Source: Microscilla marina ATCC 23134 (lineage in GTDB: Bacteria > Bacteroidota > Bacteroidia > Cytophagales > Microscillaceae). From it: DNA of 64,000 nucleotides. The first letter of the stretch is position 1. Each line of letters starts with the position of its first letter. Positions 1 through 8,346 of this stretch are shown in pieces. Position numbers and translations under genes: made by a program. The notes under the pieces were generated by a model. It worked only from the letters and a program-made list of their open reading frames with translations, did not search any database and was not told where the DNA came from. Where the stretch lies: the NCBI RefSeq assembly GCF_000169175.1, contig NZ_AAWS01000010.1, positions 62,001-126,000 on the forward strand, given 5' to 3'.

Positions 1-476
1 TTGAGTATATTTTACAACATAAAAATATCATTTACATCGACGATTACGCACATCACCCTACTGAGATAGAGGTATTTCTTAAGTCAGTGAAAGCGATGTA
101 CCCAAACAAAAAGATCACGGCGATTTTCCAGCCTCATTTATTTACTCGTACCCGCGACTTTTTAGATGGATTTGCCAAGAGCTTAAGCCTTACCGATCAG
201 TTGGTGTTGCTTGATATTTACCCGGCAAGAGAGCAACCCATTCAAGGGGTAACCTCTCAGTTGATTTTGGATAAAGTAACTATAAAAGATAAAACATTGT
301 GTGGCAAAAACGAACTTTATGACTTTTTGCAAAGGAACGATACCGAAGTTGTACTTACCATAGGAGCCGGAGATATAGGGGCTATGGTAGATAAAATTGG
401 AGCACTGTTAAATGAAAAATATATTCAAAAAGAAGAAAACGAAAAAACAAATACCCAAAAGCAAATTAAGATTTAG
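1..476 (+). CDS. murC: UDP-N-acetylmuramate--L-alanine ligase, C-terminal part (partial)
   Basis: This is the last 157 residues of MurC, the cytoplasmic ATP-dependent ligase that adds L-alanine to UDP-MurNAc in peptidoglycan synthesis. The reading frame enters from the left edge (first whole codon at position 3), so the N-terminal and most of the central ATP-binding domain are missing. Visible are the family motif DDYAHHPTEI near the start of the C-terminal domain and PHLFTRTRDF a little further on, followed by LLDIYPAREQP, all typical of MurC. The last 65 bases overlap the start of ftsQ, which uses another frame. The order murC-ftsQ-ftsA-ftsZ is the usual end of the division and cell-wall cluster, which supports the call. 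Assignment is firm from motifs and context. Confidence 0.95.
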   Translation, partial: EYILQHKNIIYIDDYAHHPTEIEVFLKSVKAMYPNKKITAIFQPHLFTRTRDFLDGFAKSLSLTDQLVLLDIYPAREQPIQGVTSQLILDKVTIKDKTLCGKNELYDFLQRNDTEVVLTIGAGDIGAMVDKIGALLNEKYIQKEENEKTNTQKQIKI

Positions 477-1215
477 AAAAAATGTTGTAATTTCTTTTTG
501 GGTTGTAATTATTTTCTTGGTGTTTGGCTTTATCGAAATCAGACATAATGGAAGACTATGTACTGATATTCAGATAAATATTGAAAACGAAGCGGATAAT
601 TACTTTTTGTCTACCGAAGACGTCATCCGCCTAATGACCAATGGAGGAAAAGAAAAAGTGCTCAATAATAGCTTCAGTAATATCTCTATCAAAACCCTGG
701 AAAAAAGAGTCAAAGAGGGGAACGCATTTGTAGAAAAATGTCAAATAGCAAGAAATTTGAAGGGAGTATTGTTTGTAGATGTTACCTTGAAACGCCCCAT
801 AGCCCGATTTATAAGAAAAAGCAAGGCAGATGTTTATGTAGACAATAATGGGGTGGTGCTTAACGTTTTAAGAAAATTTACAGCTAGAGTATTGCTGGTA
901 ACTCAAAGCGAGCGAACTGCTCCTCTTGATTTCAAACGCAATAAACAAGACAAAGAGTTACTTGAAATGATCAGGTATATTTACCAAGATCCCTTTCTCA
1001 AAGCACAAATAGCTCAAGTAGATGTGCTTAAAAACCAAGATATGATACTGTATTTACAATTAGGCAAACAAGTGGTTGACTTTGGTAATTTAAACCAATG
1101 GAAAAGCAAACTTGATAGATTTAAGGTTTTTTATAAAGAAATACTTCCTCGAAAAGGCTGGAATGCTTACCGTAAGATCAGCTTGCGTTTCGACAAACAG
1201 ATAATTTGCGAATAA
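412..1215 (+). CDS. ftsQ: Cell division protein FtsQ (DivIB family)
   Basis: A 267-residue bitopic membrane protein. It has a Lys/Arg-rich cytoplasmic N-terminus of about 25 residues, one membrane helix at roughly residues 26-45 (VVISFWVVIIFLVFGF), then an extracytoplasmic part with a weak POTRA-like region (YFLSTEDVIRLM) and the FtsQ beta domain (RPIARFIRKSKADVYVDNNG). FtsQ links early and late division proteins at the septum. The ATG at 412 lies inside the murC reading frame, giving a 65-bp overlap; no other in-frame ATG occurs before the membrane helix, so this start is needed. Seven bases separate it from ftsA. Sequence conservation in this family is low, so the call rests on the topology, the RPIA region and the position between murC and ftsA. 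Confidence 0.9.
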   Translation: MKNIFKKKKTKKQIPKSKLRFRKNVVISFWVVIIFLVFGFIEIRHNGRLCTDIQINIENEADNYFLSTEDVIRLMTNGGKEKVLNNSFSNISIKTLEKRVKEGNAFVEKCQIARNLKGVLFVDVTLKRPIARFIRKSKADVYVDNNGVVLNVLRKFTARVLLVTQSERTAPLDFKRNKQDKELLEMIRYIYQDPFLKAQIAQVDVLKNQDMILYLQLGKQVVDFGNLNQWKSKLDRFKVFYKEILPRKGWNAYRKISLRFDKQIICE

Positions 1216-1222
1216 TACTGAC

Positions 1223-2539
1223 ATGAAAGATAAAATTGTAGTAGGATTAGACATAGGCAGCACTAAAATATGTGCCCTGGTAGGTAAAAAAGACCAATTT
1301 GGTAAAATAGAATTACTAGGCATGGGCAAGGCGCCGTCAGAAGGGGTAACCCGTGGAGTAGTAATTAATATCGACAAAACTGTGACTGCTATCTCAGAAG
1401 CCATCGAAGAAGCTGAGCAGACTTCTGGCATAGATATACGCATTGTAAATGTGGGTATTGCCGGGCAACATATCAAAAGCCTGAAACAGAATGGAAGTAT
1501 TACCCGTGATTCGGCAGAGAACGAAATAACTCGCAATGATGTCAATCGTTTGATCAACGACATGTACCGTATTGTAACACCACCTGGTAACGAGATTATT
1601 CACGTGATGCCACAAGACTATACGGTTGACTTTGAGACTGGTATCAAAGAGCCAATAGGTATGTCGGGTATCAAACTCGAAGCTGATTTCAATATCATTA
1701 CAGCCCAAACCAGCGCCATCAACAACATCAACCGTTGTGTGAAACGTACCGGACTTGAAATAGAAAACCTGATACTAGAACCTATAGCTTCCAGCTTGTC
1801 GGTGCTTACCGACGAAGAGCGTGAAGCTGGGGTAGTATTGGTGGATATTGGAGGAGGAACTTCTGACGTAGCTATATTTTATGAAAATATTATACGCCAT
1901 ACCGCCGTTATACCTTTTGGAGGCGATATTATAACCTCTGATATCAAAGAAGGTTGTAGAATAATGACTGGACAGGCCGAAAAACTCAAAGTAAAGTTTG
2001 GGAAAGCAATTGTCGAAAAAGCCAACGTAAACGAGTTTGTGTCTATTCCAGGTCTGAGGGGGCGTTCACCCAAAGAAATATCCGTACGTAATCTGGCACA
2101 CATTATCGAGGCGCGTATGCAAGAAATCATAGAGTCAGTGCACCAAGAGATTATTAAATCTGGTTACCTCAATAAGCTGGTAGGCGGTATTGTAATTACT
2201 GGTGGTGGGTCTCAATTGAGAAACTGCAAGCAGCTATTTGAGTTTATGACTGGAATGGATGCAAGGGTAGGTTACCCGAATGAGTACCTTGGTAAAACGA
2301 AAGTAGAAGCTGCCAAGAGCCCAATGTATGCAACTACCATAGGGCTGGTAATGGCTGGTTTCAGAGCTTTAGATGATAGGGATACAAAGTATCAAACGCA
2401 GATTAATAACAACACAGCAACTTCAAAAACAAAAACAAAAGCAAAACAAGCTTCTGGGGGTGATTTTTTCCGGAAAATCATAGAACGTACCAAAGGACTG
2501 TTAATTGACGACTTTGATGACAAAAAAAATAACTATTAA
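1223..2539 (+). CDS. ftsA: Cell division protein FtsA
   Basis: A 438-residue actin-like ATPase that tethers FtsZ filaments to the membrane. The N-terminal phosphate-1 motif VVGLDIGSTKICALVG, the SHS2-type 1C insert region (residues about 85-160), the phosphate-2 motif VLVDIGGGTSDVAIF (about 200) and the adenosine motif GGIVITGGGSQL (about 313) are all present. The C-terminus ends with a basic amphipathic stretch (FFRKIIERTKGLLIDDF) that fits the membrane-targeting helix of FtsA, followed by a short Asp/Lys tail. It starts seven bases after ftsQ and is followed by a 274-bp gap before ftsZ. Length is normal for the family. Confidence 0.96.
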   Translation: MKDKIVVGLDIGSTKICALVGKKDQFGKIELLGMGKAPSEGVTRGVVINIDKTVTAISEAIEEAEQTSGIDIRIVNVGIAGQHIKSLKQNGSITRDSAENEITRNDVNRLINDMYRIVTPPGNEIIHVMPQDYTVDFETGIKEPIGMSGIKLEADFNIITAQTSAINNINRCVKRTGLEIENLILEPIASSLSVLTDEEREAGVVLVDIGGGTSDVAIFYENIIRHTAVIPFGGDIITSDIKEGCRIMTGQAEKLKVKFGKAIVEKANVNEFVSIPGLRGRSPKEISVRNLAHIIEARMQEIIESVHQEIIKSGYLNKLVGGIVITGGGSQLRNCKQLFEFMTGMDARVGYPNEYLGKTKVEAAKSPMYATTIGLVMAGFRALDDRDTKYQTQINNNTATSKTKTKAKQASGGDFFRKIIERTKGLLIDDFDDKKNNY

Positions 2540-2650
2540 GTGGATTTGGTCGAGTGGCTTCTTCTAAAAAGGAAGGTTCACCATAGGCAACCAATTATAA
2601 AAAGCCATTAAAAAAGGCTTAAACGTTTGTAAAAAACAGATTATCAATTA

Positions 2651-2682
2651 TTTGACTATCTCGGTTCAATAGCTTATATTTC
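2651..2682 (+). promoter_or_regulatory. Possible ftsZ promoter in the ftsA-ftsZ gap
   Basis: Within the 274-bp spacer, TTTG at 2651-2654 is followed after 20 bases by TATATTTC at 2675-2682. This is one base away from the Bacteroidota -7 box TAnnTTTG with a -33 TTTG. It would give a leader of about 125 bases to ftsZ. The match is only approximate and the region is AT-rich, so chance is possible. Nothing else is seen in the spacer. Confidence 0.35.
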
Positions 2683-2813
2683 GATCTAAATCAAATAAAT
2701 CATTTGATCTATCGTATATAAATGGCACATAATAGGCTGATAATCAGGTTTTTATCAGTTGGTTGCGCTAAATCTCTCATTTTGAGATAGTTGCACAAAT
2801 AACCCTAAAAAGT

Positions 2814-4448
2814 ATGGAACAAAACAACTACAAGTTTGACATTCCTGCCAATGAAAACTCTATAATTAAAGTGATCGGTGTTGGAGGAGGAGGGAGCAAT
2901 GCGGTGAATCACATGTTCGATCGTGGTATTAAAGATGTAGAGTTTTTCGTTTGTAACACAGACATTCAAGCACTGTCCTTGAGTTCTGTTCCCGCCAAAT
3001 TACAAATTGGCACCGCACTTACCGAAGGTTTGGGAGCTGGTGCTAATCCTGAAAAAGGCAGAGAAGCAGCTTTAGAAAGTAAAGAAGATATTCGAGATTT
3101 ATTGAGCTTAAGCACCCGTATGCTATTTATTACAGCGGGTATGGGAGGAGGTACCGGAACTGGTGCCGCACCTATTATTGCTGAGATTGCTCGTGAATTA
3201 GGGGTTTTGACTGTTGCCATTGTAACAGCTCCATTTGCTTTTGAAGGGAAGAAAAAACGTAAACACGCAGAAAATGGAATTAATCAATTGAAACAACATT
3301 GTGACACAGTGTTGGTAATTTCAAATGATAAACTCCGCGAAATATATGGCAACCTGAAAATGAGCGAAGCCTTTGCTCAAGCAGATAGTATCTTAACTAC
3401 TGCAGCCAAAGGGATTGCTGAAATTATTACAGTACCTGGTTATGTCAATGTTGACTTTGAGGATGTAAAAACTGTAATGCGCGACTCTGGTGCAGCAGTG
3501 ATGGGCTCTGCTAAAACCGAAGGAGAAAATCGTGCGTTAAGAGCTGCCCAAGAGGCATTGAATTCTCCATTATTAAACAACCGAAGTATTCACGGATCTC
3601 AGAAAGTATTGCTTTCAATCATGTCTGGCGAAACCTCTGAGTTACAAATGGACGAGTTAACCGATATTACCGATTATATTCAGGATCAAATAGGCGAAGA
3701 TGCTGATTTGATTTTTGGTAATGGTATTGATCCTGCTTTAGGTGACTGCATCAGTGTTACTATTATTGCTACTGGCTTTAAAGGTGAAGAAAGACTGGCT
3801 TCTAATGAACCCAAAAAAACTGAGCCAATTGTACAAAATACTCCAATAACAAACACTCCTGCTACTCCAGTAATCAATACTCCTGTAGTTGAGTCTACTC
3901 CACCACCAATGGTAAACAAGGCAAAGGAAGAAGTAGAAGAGAGAAACGTAGTATTTAATCTTAATGGCAACAGCCAGGCAAATACACCTAAAAAAGTAGA
4001 AGAGCCCAAAATAGAAGAGCCGTCAGAGCCCCAACGTGTCATTTATGACCTGGATGATGATGCCTCAGAGGAGGATCCAATTTCTAACGTCAAAAAAAAA
4101 GATTTGACTGATGAACCAGAGGACATAAATACTCCCCAAGTTGAACAAATTGAAATAGAAAAACAAGAAGAACCGCCAGTTCAATCGCCACCTTTGTCAG
4201 AAATTGACCTAAAGCGCCAGCAGTTGATAAAACAAGCAGATGAGCGAATCAATAAACTGAAAAAGTTGAGCAAAAATTTTGAGAACGAAGGCTTTAAAGA
4301 TAAAATAGACGTACCGGCTTATTTACGTCGTGGGGTCAAATTAGTAGAGCCACCGCATTCTTCTGAAAATAATATATCGCGTTATAACATAAACGACGAA
4401 AACGAAATACTGGGTAACAACAAGTTTTTTACTGACAAAACTGACTAA
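2814..4448 (+). CDS. ftsZ: Cell division GTPase FtsZ with extended C-terminal linker
   Basis: A 544-residue tubulin-like GTPase that forms the division ring. The N-terminal GTPase domain has VIGVGGGGSNAVNHM and the tubulin signature GGGTGTG at residues 111-117. From about residue 330 to 490 runs a long, acidic, Pro/Glu-rich, low-complexity linker, then the conserved C-terminal peptide DVPAYLRRG (about 499-507), which binds FtsA. About 37 further residues follow this peptide, unlike the E. coli protein where it is at the very end; such tails are common in Bacteroidota FtsZ. The gene has its own spacer and possible promoter and ends in a strong terminator at 4482, so it is probably the last gene of the cluster. 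Confidence 0.97.
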   Translation: MEQNNYKFDIPANENSIIKVIGVGGGGSNAVNHMFDRGIKDVEFFVCNTDIQALSLSSVPAKLQIGTALTEGLGAGANPEKGREAALESKEDIRDLLSLSTRMLFITAGMGGGTGTGAAPIIAEIARELGVLTVAIVTAPFAFEGKKKRKHAENGINQLKQHCDTVLVISNDKLREIYGNLKMSEAFAQADSILTTAAKGIAEIITVPGYVNVDFEDVKTVMRDSGAAVMGSAKTEGENRALRAAQEALNSPLLNNRSIHGSQKVLLSIMSGETSELQMDELTDITDYIQDQIGEDADLIFGNGIDPALGDCISVTIIATGFKGEERLASNEPKKTEPIVQNTPITNTPATPVINTPVVESTPPPMVNKAKEEVEERNVVFNLNGNSQANTPKKVEEPKIEEPSEPQRVIYDLDDDASEEDPISNVKKKDLTDEPEDINTPQVEQIEIEKQEEPPVQSPPLSEIDLKRQQLIKQADERINKLKKLSKNFENEGFKDKIDVPAYLRRGVKLVEPPHSSENNISRYNINDENEILGNNKFFTDKTD

Positions 4449-4481
4449 GTTTTTGACGTGATTTACCAGTTGCCCCTGATA

Positions 4482-4521
4482 ACTTCTTCCTTGAATATTT
4501 ACAAGGAAGAAGTTTTTTTTT
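4482..4521 (+). terminator. Rho-independent terminator after ftsZ
   Basis: A perfect 12-bp stem (ACTTCTTCCTTG, 4482-4493, against 4502-4513) with an 8-base loop runs straight into a run of nine T. It lies 34 bases after the ftsZ stop and closes the division cluster. Confidence 0.9.
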
Positions 4522-4575
4522 GCCCTTTTTCAAAATACAAAAAATAAAGTGTACCATAGAAACGGTCAAAGTTAT

Positions 4576-4610
4576 GGTACTTCTTCGAAGAGAAGTTTTG
4601 AAGAAGTACC
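4576..4610. repeat. Hairpin just left of the insertion sequence
   Basis: GGTACTTCTTC at 4576-4586 is the exact reverse complement of 4600-4610, with a 13-base loop. There is no T-run after it. It belongs to the original spacer and lies four bases left of the target duplication of the insertion sequence. Hairpins are common targets of some elements, but one case is not evidence for that here. Confidence 0.5.
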
Positions 4611-4614
4611 TCCG

Positions 4615-4620
4615 CTAGAG
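4615..4620. repeat. Target-site duplication, left copy (CTAGAG)
   Basis: The six bases CTAGAG directly precede the left inverted repeat of the insertion sequence and recur exactly after its right end (6436-6441). Confidence 0.85.
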
Positions 4621-6435
4621 CCGACTTTCCGCACCTGTGTAGCTAAAACCGAGTAATTTATTAAACCACTGTTTATGAGGCGTTTATTCAAGGAGATAGT
4701 ATTTCCTAACTTCTTGCCCCAGTAACCTAATGACCTTTGTATGCATCTCATTCATATTAAGAATGAGCATAGGTTGTTCTTGATTAACCCACAAGCAGTG
4801 AATGCCTCTAAAAAACTCGAAAATCCATTTCATTGTGGGTTTTTGAGTTTCTTTTTTAGTTTGATCCAGGACAAACTCCTTTTCCTGCTGCAGGTTTTTT
4901 CTTAATTCTCTCTCCAAAGCTGCATACACCATCAGCGACAATGCCATAATCATGAGTATAGCTTCAAGTCTCTCTGGCTTTTTTACAAAGAAGCTATCAG
5001 CAAGGAAAGCTTTATCTTTCAAAAACCTAAAACCTTTCTCGACATTAGATTGTCCTTTGTAAGCCAGTAGTTTATGTCCATTCCCCCACCTTTGTGCTGT
5101 ATCATTGGAAGCAATCACAAACTTGCCCTGTTTTTGTCTTAGTTGTTCATAGTGTGTGAGTTTGGTTAGTGGACACCCTGTAATACGATACCCTATGGTC
5201 TGTTTTTGAGCTCCTTTGGGAGGTTTACCTGGTTTTTTAAACCCCTTGACTTGTTGAAAATTCAGGTCTTCTATTGACAAGTACTGGCACTTTTTTGAAA
5301 ATTGTTCCCAGGCTTTTTCTGCATCCTGTTTACAGCTAAAAACCTTTTTGCAAAGCTTGATAAAGTCTTGGTGCTCTTCACTGCTTTTTTTTAGGTAACG
5401 TTTTTTCAAACTATGAACATCCCGCTTATAACCTGCCTCAGAAAAGACAACCATCCATTCTTGTCTTACACCTCCATAGCTGTTGCATACTTTCTGGTAG
5501 CGGTAGTTTTTCAATTTTTCTTCTGTGAAGAATTGCATATGCTCTGGCTGTACCTGTAGGAGTAATTCTTGAACAGCAGTAAGCTTGGAAGGAACACGGG
5601 TGATCCAATAATGCCGACCTGAGATTTTACCGATGGTTTCCTCAGTGTATAAGGCACTATCTGCCACCCAACATATAGGCTGACCATTATTCTGCAAACG
5701 TTCTACATAATCATCAATGGTTTGACCAAAGCTTGTTTGGTCACTTGTATTGCCATGCAAACCTTCCATAAGCAAAGGTATGCCTGAGGAGTTTTCTACT
5801 ACCAAGTTAAGCATTACCTGATTTAGGTCAGGGCGGTGATCCCGGCTGTAACCTTGGGTGATGTGAAGGCAAGAAACCTCTGCTTCGTTAAGTTCACTAT
5901 TATATTGCCCTTCCAACCCAAAACTGGTCGCATCCAAGTGGCGAAACTCTGAGTCTACTTCTTCTGACAAACCCAGTATTTCATAACTCTGTGCAGCCAA
6001 ATGGCTGAATAACTCACTTACACCAAAGGCATACAAATCATCCAAGCAACGACCAAGACGATCATCATTGAACATTTCTGCGCTTAGATTTTCTCCTAAT
6101 AAGTGAGCAACAGGCTTATCAGAAAAAAAATGAGGACTCAGGTATAAGCGACGCTCGGCAAAACCTAAACCATTTAAAATCAAGGCTTTGACGCAAGTAC
6201 CTGTGCTTACTTGATGAAGCCCATTGGTGTTAGGTAAAAGCTCATCTATTTTAGAGCTCAAGTTTAAACGATCACACATGCCACTTACCAACCCTAAGTG
6301 GTCAAGGTTTTTACTTATGGGAAATGATTGCATACCAAAAAGTAAAACTTTTGGTCGACATAAAAAAATAATGCTTTTGCAATCAAGTGATTACATCAAT
6401 TATTTGTTTTCCCGAACATACGTGCGGAAAGTCGG
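4621..6435. mobile_element. Complete IS1634/IS4-like insertion sequence, 1815 bp
   Basis: The element is bounded by terminal inverted repeats: CCGACTTTCCGCAC at 4621-4634 matches the reverse complement of 6422-6435 exactly, and the match continues imperfectly (18 of 20). CTAGAG flanks both ends as a 6-bp direct repeat, the duplication expected on insertion. One transposase gene fills most of it on the minus strand. IS1634-family elements are known for sizes near 1.5-2 kb and 5-6-bp duplications, which fits. It sits between the ftsZ terminator and a short repeat element at 6457, so it breaks no obvious gene. Perfect duplication and an intact gene suggest a recent, possibly active insertion. 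Confidence 0.92.
4684..6333 (-). CDS. IS1634-family (IS4-like DDE) transposase
   Basis: A 549-residue transposase that should cut and join the ends of the surrounding element. The first acidic residue is likely in HLDATSFGLEG (about residue 140), the second in WVADSALYTEETIG (about 225), and the Glu in the IS4-type YREK-like motif YKGQSNVEKGFRFLK (about 435). The N-terminal 100 residues (LNLSSKIDELLP, VKALILNGLGFAERRLY) match the DUF4277-type N-terminus of IS1634-like transposases. The reading frame is full length with no stop or frameshift. The start ATG at 6333 lies about 100 bases inside the right inverted repeat. Family assignment is from motif memory; a search of ISfinder would settle the group. 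Confidence 0.9.
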   Translation of the reverse strand: MQSFPISKNLDHLGLVSGMCDRLNLSSKIDELLPNTNGLHQVSTGTCVKALILNGLGFAERRLYLSPHFFSDKPVAHLLGENLSAEMFNDDRLGRCLDDLYAFGVSELFSHLAAQSYEILGLSEEVDSEFRHLDATSFGLEGQYNSELNEAEVSCLHITQGYSRDHRPDLNQVMLNLVVENSSGIPLLMEGLHGNTSDQTSFGQTIDDYVERLQNNGQPICWVADSALYTEETIGKISGRHYWITRVPSKLTAVQELLLQVQPEHMQFFTEEKLKNYRYQKVCNSYGGVRQEWMVVFSEAGYKRDVHSLKKRYLKKSSEEHQDFIKLCKKVFSCKQDAEKAWEQFSKKCQYLSIEDLNFQQVKGFKKPGKPPKGAQKQTIGYRITGCPLTKLTHYEQLRQKQGKFVIASNDTAQRWGNGHKLLAYKGQSNVEKGFRFLKDKAFLADSFFVKKPERLEAILMIMALSLMVYAALERELRKNLQQEKEFVLDQTKKETQKPTMKWIFEFFRGIHCLWVNQEQPMLILNMNEMHTKVIRLLGQEVRKYYLLE

Positions 6436-6441
6436 CTAGAG
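6436..6441. repeat. Target-site duplication, right copy (CTAGAG)
   Basis: Exact repeat of 4615-4620, directly after the right inverted end of the insertion sequence. Confidence 0.85.
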
Positions 6442-6456
6442 GCGCCATTTAATGGG

Positions 6457-6620
6457 TAAGTGATCTGGAAAAAATAAGATGTTCCAATTCAAGAAAATAT
6501 ATTGTTCTCAGACGATTCAAAAAAACGGTGCATAGCCAAAACTATGAAACTTTTTTTTTGAGAAGAATGAGGGCAATAGATACACTTTAATGGCTCAAAT
6601 TATTTATGAAAGATCACTAA
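6457..6620 (+). repeat. Short hairpin repeat element, copy A (164 bp)
   Basis: The ends are inverted repeats (TAAGTGATCT ... AGATCACTAA). The whole 164 bases recur, inverted, at 29534-29701 with only about seven substitutions and two small indels. The centre holds GCATAGCCAAAACTATG and, 15 bases on, GAGAAGAATGAGGGCAA. The same core with the same spacing occurs in a more diverged element at 38992-39162. It has no coding capacity. Size and inverted ends fit a MITE-like or REP-like non-autonomous element. No target duplication is evident. Confidence 0.8.
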
Positions 6621-6723
6621 GTCATTTTTTTCAATAAAAATACTCCTTTTCTTCTACTCCCTTCCACGCTTTTATTTGTCTTACGTATAAACCAATAAAA
6701 CTTACTGTAGCATATATACTTAT

Positions 6724-7383
6724 ATGGCCATAGAAAATAAAGTACAACTTTGGGGTTTTCGCTTAGGGTGGTTAATGATTGTATTCTGGAGCATTGTGGT
6801 ATTTTTGAATGTACTCGATTACTTTTCCTTTCGTACCGATGTAGAGTTTTTGCTTTGGAAGGGAAACCTGGTTCAAAACCTTACCTGGATGGCGTCTTTT
6901 TACGTACACATTACCTCTAGCATTATCTGTTTGGTTACTGGTCCTTTTCAGTTTGTACCCAGGTTGCGTCATCGTTACCCAAAACTTCACCGAAAGGTAG
7001 GCAAAGCGTATGTTTTTACTATCTTGTTTTTGGCTGCCCCCAGTGGTTTATATATGGCATTTTTTGCCAATGGAGGTTTTTGGGCACAATTGGCCTTTTT
7101 TATACTAGCATGGTTGTGGTTTATTACTACTTTTTTGGCCTTACAAACCGCTATTAAACGCGACTTTGTGGCACATCGCAAGTGGATGGTGCGAAGTTAT
7201 GCATTGGTGTTTTCTGCAGTGACACTAAGGCTGTACATGCCTTTGCTCACCTATGGCATAGGGCAGTTTGGCTTGCCCACTATGGACCCAGAACTGGCGG
7301 TGGTGGTCACCTCCTGGATTAATTGGGTGCCTAATTTATTGATAGCCGAGTTGTTGTTGAGGTTAGCGCCTAAAAGTCTCTAA
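6724..7383 (+). CDS. DUF2306-family integral membrane protein
   Basis: A 219-residue protein with about six membrane helices (for example residues 14-32, 57-77, 98-117, 123-143, 155-175 and 195-213). The stretch FYVHITSSIICLVTGPFQF followed by LHRKVGKAYVF and, later, FVAHRKWMVRSYAL is typical of the DUF2306 family, whose conserved His and Arg residues lie near the membrane. The function of the family is not known; some members resemble haem-binding cytochrome-like membrane proteins, but no such role can be shown here. It is followed after 53 bases by a small secreted protein on the same strand. Confidence 0.8.
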   Translation: MAIENKVQLWGFRLGWLMIVFWSIVVFLNVLDYFSFRTDVEFLLWKGNLVQNLTWMASFYVHITSSIICLVTGPFQFVPRLRHRYPKLHRKVGKAYVFTILFLAAPSGLYMAFFANGGFWAQLAFFILAWLWFITTFLALQTAIKRDFVAHRKWMVRSYALVFSAVTLRLYMPLLTYGIGQFGLPTMDPELAVVVTSWINWVPNLLIAELLLRLAPKSL

Positions 7384-7436
7384 AATATATACAATTATTT
7401 AACAAATCGAAGTTATAATATCAAATTACAAGTATT

Positions 7437-7910
7437 ATGAAGCATATAAAAAAAACTGTTTTAGGGGTGTCAACGTTGGCACTGGTAGTTCTTTTTACCA
7501 CAGCAATGATTTCGCGTAGTGTTGATAAAATACCAGTAAAGGCGAAAACAACATTGATTGATAAAAAAGACCGGGTTCAATTGAGTTCCAGAGGGCGCTT
7601 GTTTGTGCACGAAAACTTAACGAAACCGTTGGCGAGGCGTTATAAAGTAAACCTCAAACGCCAGATGATTAGCCGTTGCCCTAGTGGTTTACGTTATGCC
7701 ATATACGAGTCACCCGCAGAAGCGAGCCCTTATTTTGTAGGCAAGATGAGATTGTATTCGGGATGTAAAGGCAAAGTAGTATGCGAGTTTAGGGTAAATA
7801 CTTCGGAAGATAAAATTGAGGTTTTTCAGGAAGATAAACAACGGTATGTTGCTGTATCAAACTGGATATTGGCGAGCTCATCTACAACTCAACAAGCACA
7901 AAAAAATTAA
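7437..7910 (+). CDS. Small secreted protein of unknown function
   Basis: A 157-residue protein I do not recognise. The N-terminus (MKHIKKTVLGVSTLALVVLFTTAMI) is a Lys-rich, hydrophobic signal sequence or anchor. The rest is very basic and contains two cysteines in the order CPSG ... CKGKVVCEF that could form disulfides outside the cytoplasm, and SCEF-like beta-strand patterns. No catalytic motif is visible. It lies 53 bases after the DUF2306 gene and may be co-transcribed with it; a strong terminator follows at 7934. Confidence 0.7.
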   Translation: MKHIKKTVLGVSTLALVVLFTTAMISRSVDKIPVKAKTTLIDKKDRVQLSSRGRLFVHENLTKPLARRYKVNLKRQMISRCPSGLRYAIYESPAEASPYFVGKMRLYSGCKGKVVCEFRVNTSEDKIEVFQEDKQRYVAVSNWILASSSTTQQAQKN

Positions 7911-7933
7911 GTTTATAGCTTATGTATGCTTAT

Positions 7934-7976
7934 AAAAACATCCTGTCATTGATTATCTCTGACAGGATGTTTTTTT
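7934..7976. terminator. Bidirectional terminator between converging genes
   Basis: A perfect 15-bp stem (AAAAACATCCTGTCA, 7934-7948, against 7960-7974) with an 11-base loop and T/A-runs on both sides. It serves the plus-strand gene ending at 7910 and the minus-strand response regulator, whose stop codon (7975-7977) abuts it. Confidence 0.9.
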
Positions 7977-8346
7977 ATATAATGTGCTTAAATATATGAC
8001 TGGCTTTTTGTTTAGTGAGTGGTTTTACTACAAAATCTATAACATTGGAATATGCCGAAGCTTGTTTTATTTCTTTTTCACGAGATGAAGAAGTAAGCAT
8101 GATTATTTTAGTGTGCTGGCATAATGCCAATATTTTTAATTCTTCTAAAAATTCAAACCCATCCATTACAGGCATTTTTATATCTAAAAATATAAAGTCA
8201 GGGCAGGTATGTTGGAGGCATTTGATGGCCTCCTGACCATTAGTGGCTGACTCAACAGATTGAAAACCAAGCTCTGTGAGCATCTTTTTACATAAAAAAT
8301 TAGTGATTTCGTCGTCGTCTACCAATAAAACCGTTGATTTATTCAT
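7975..8346 (-). CDS. Single-domain response regulator (CheY-like)
   Basis: A 123-residue receiver domain with no output domain. The acidic pocket is LLVDDDEITNFL, the phospho-acceptor Asp is in FIFLDIKMPVMDG (about residue 54), the Thr/Ser is in IIMLTSSSRE and the Lys in DFVVKPLTK. Its start ATG lies inside the last codons of the upstream histidine kinase (8-bp overlap), so the two are translationally coupled and it is the probable phosphotransfer partner. With no DNA-binding domain, it must act through protein contacts or pass the phosphate on. Confidence 0.93.
   Translation of the reverse strand: MNKSTVLLVDDDEITNFLCKKMLTELGFQSVESATNGQEAIKCLQHTCPDFIFLDIKMPVMDGFEFLEELKILALCQHTKIIMLTSSSREKEIKQASAYSNVIDFVVKPLTKQKASHIFKHII

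Noticed and set aside
4684-6333. Disruption of a gene by the insertion sequence
   Set aside because: The sequence left (after the ftsZ terminator) and right (repeat copy A) of the duplication has no split reading frame to rejoin.
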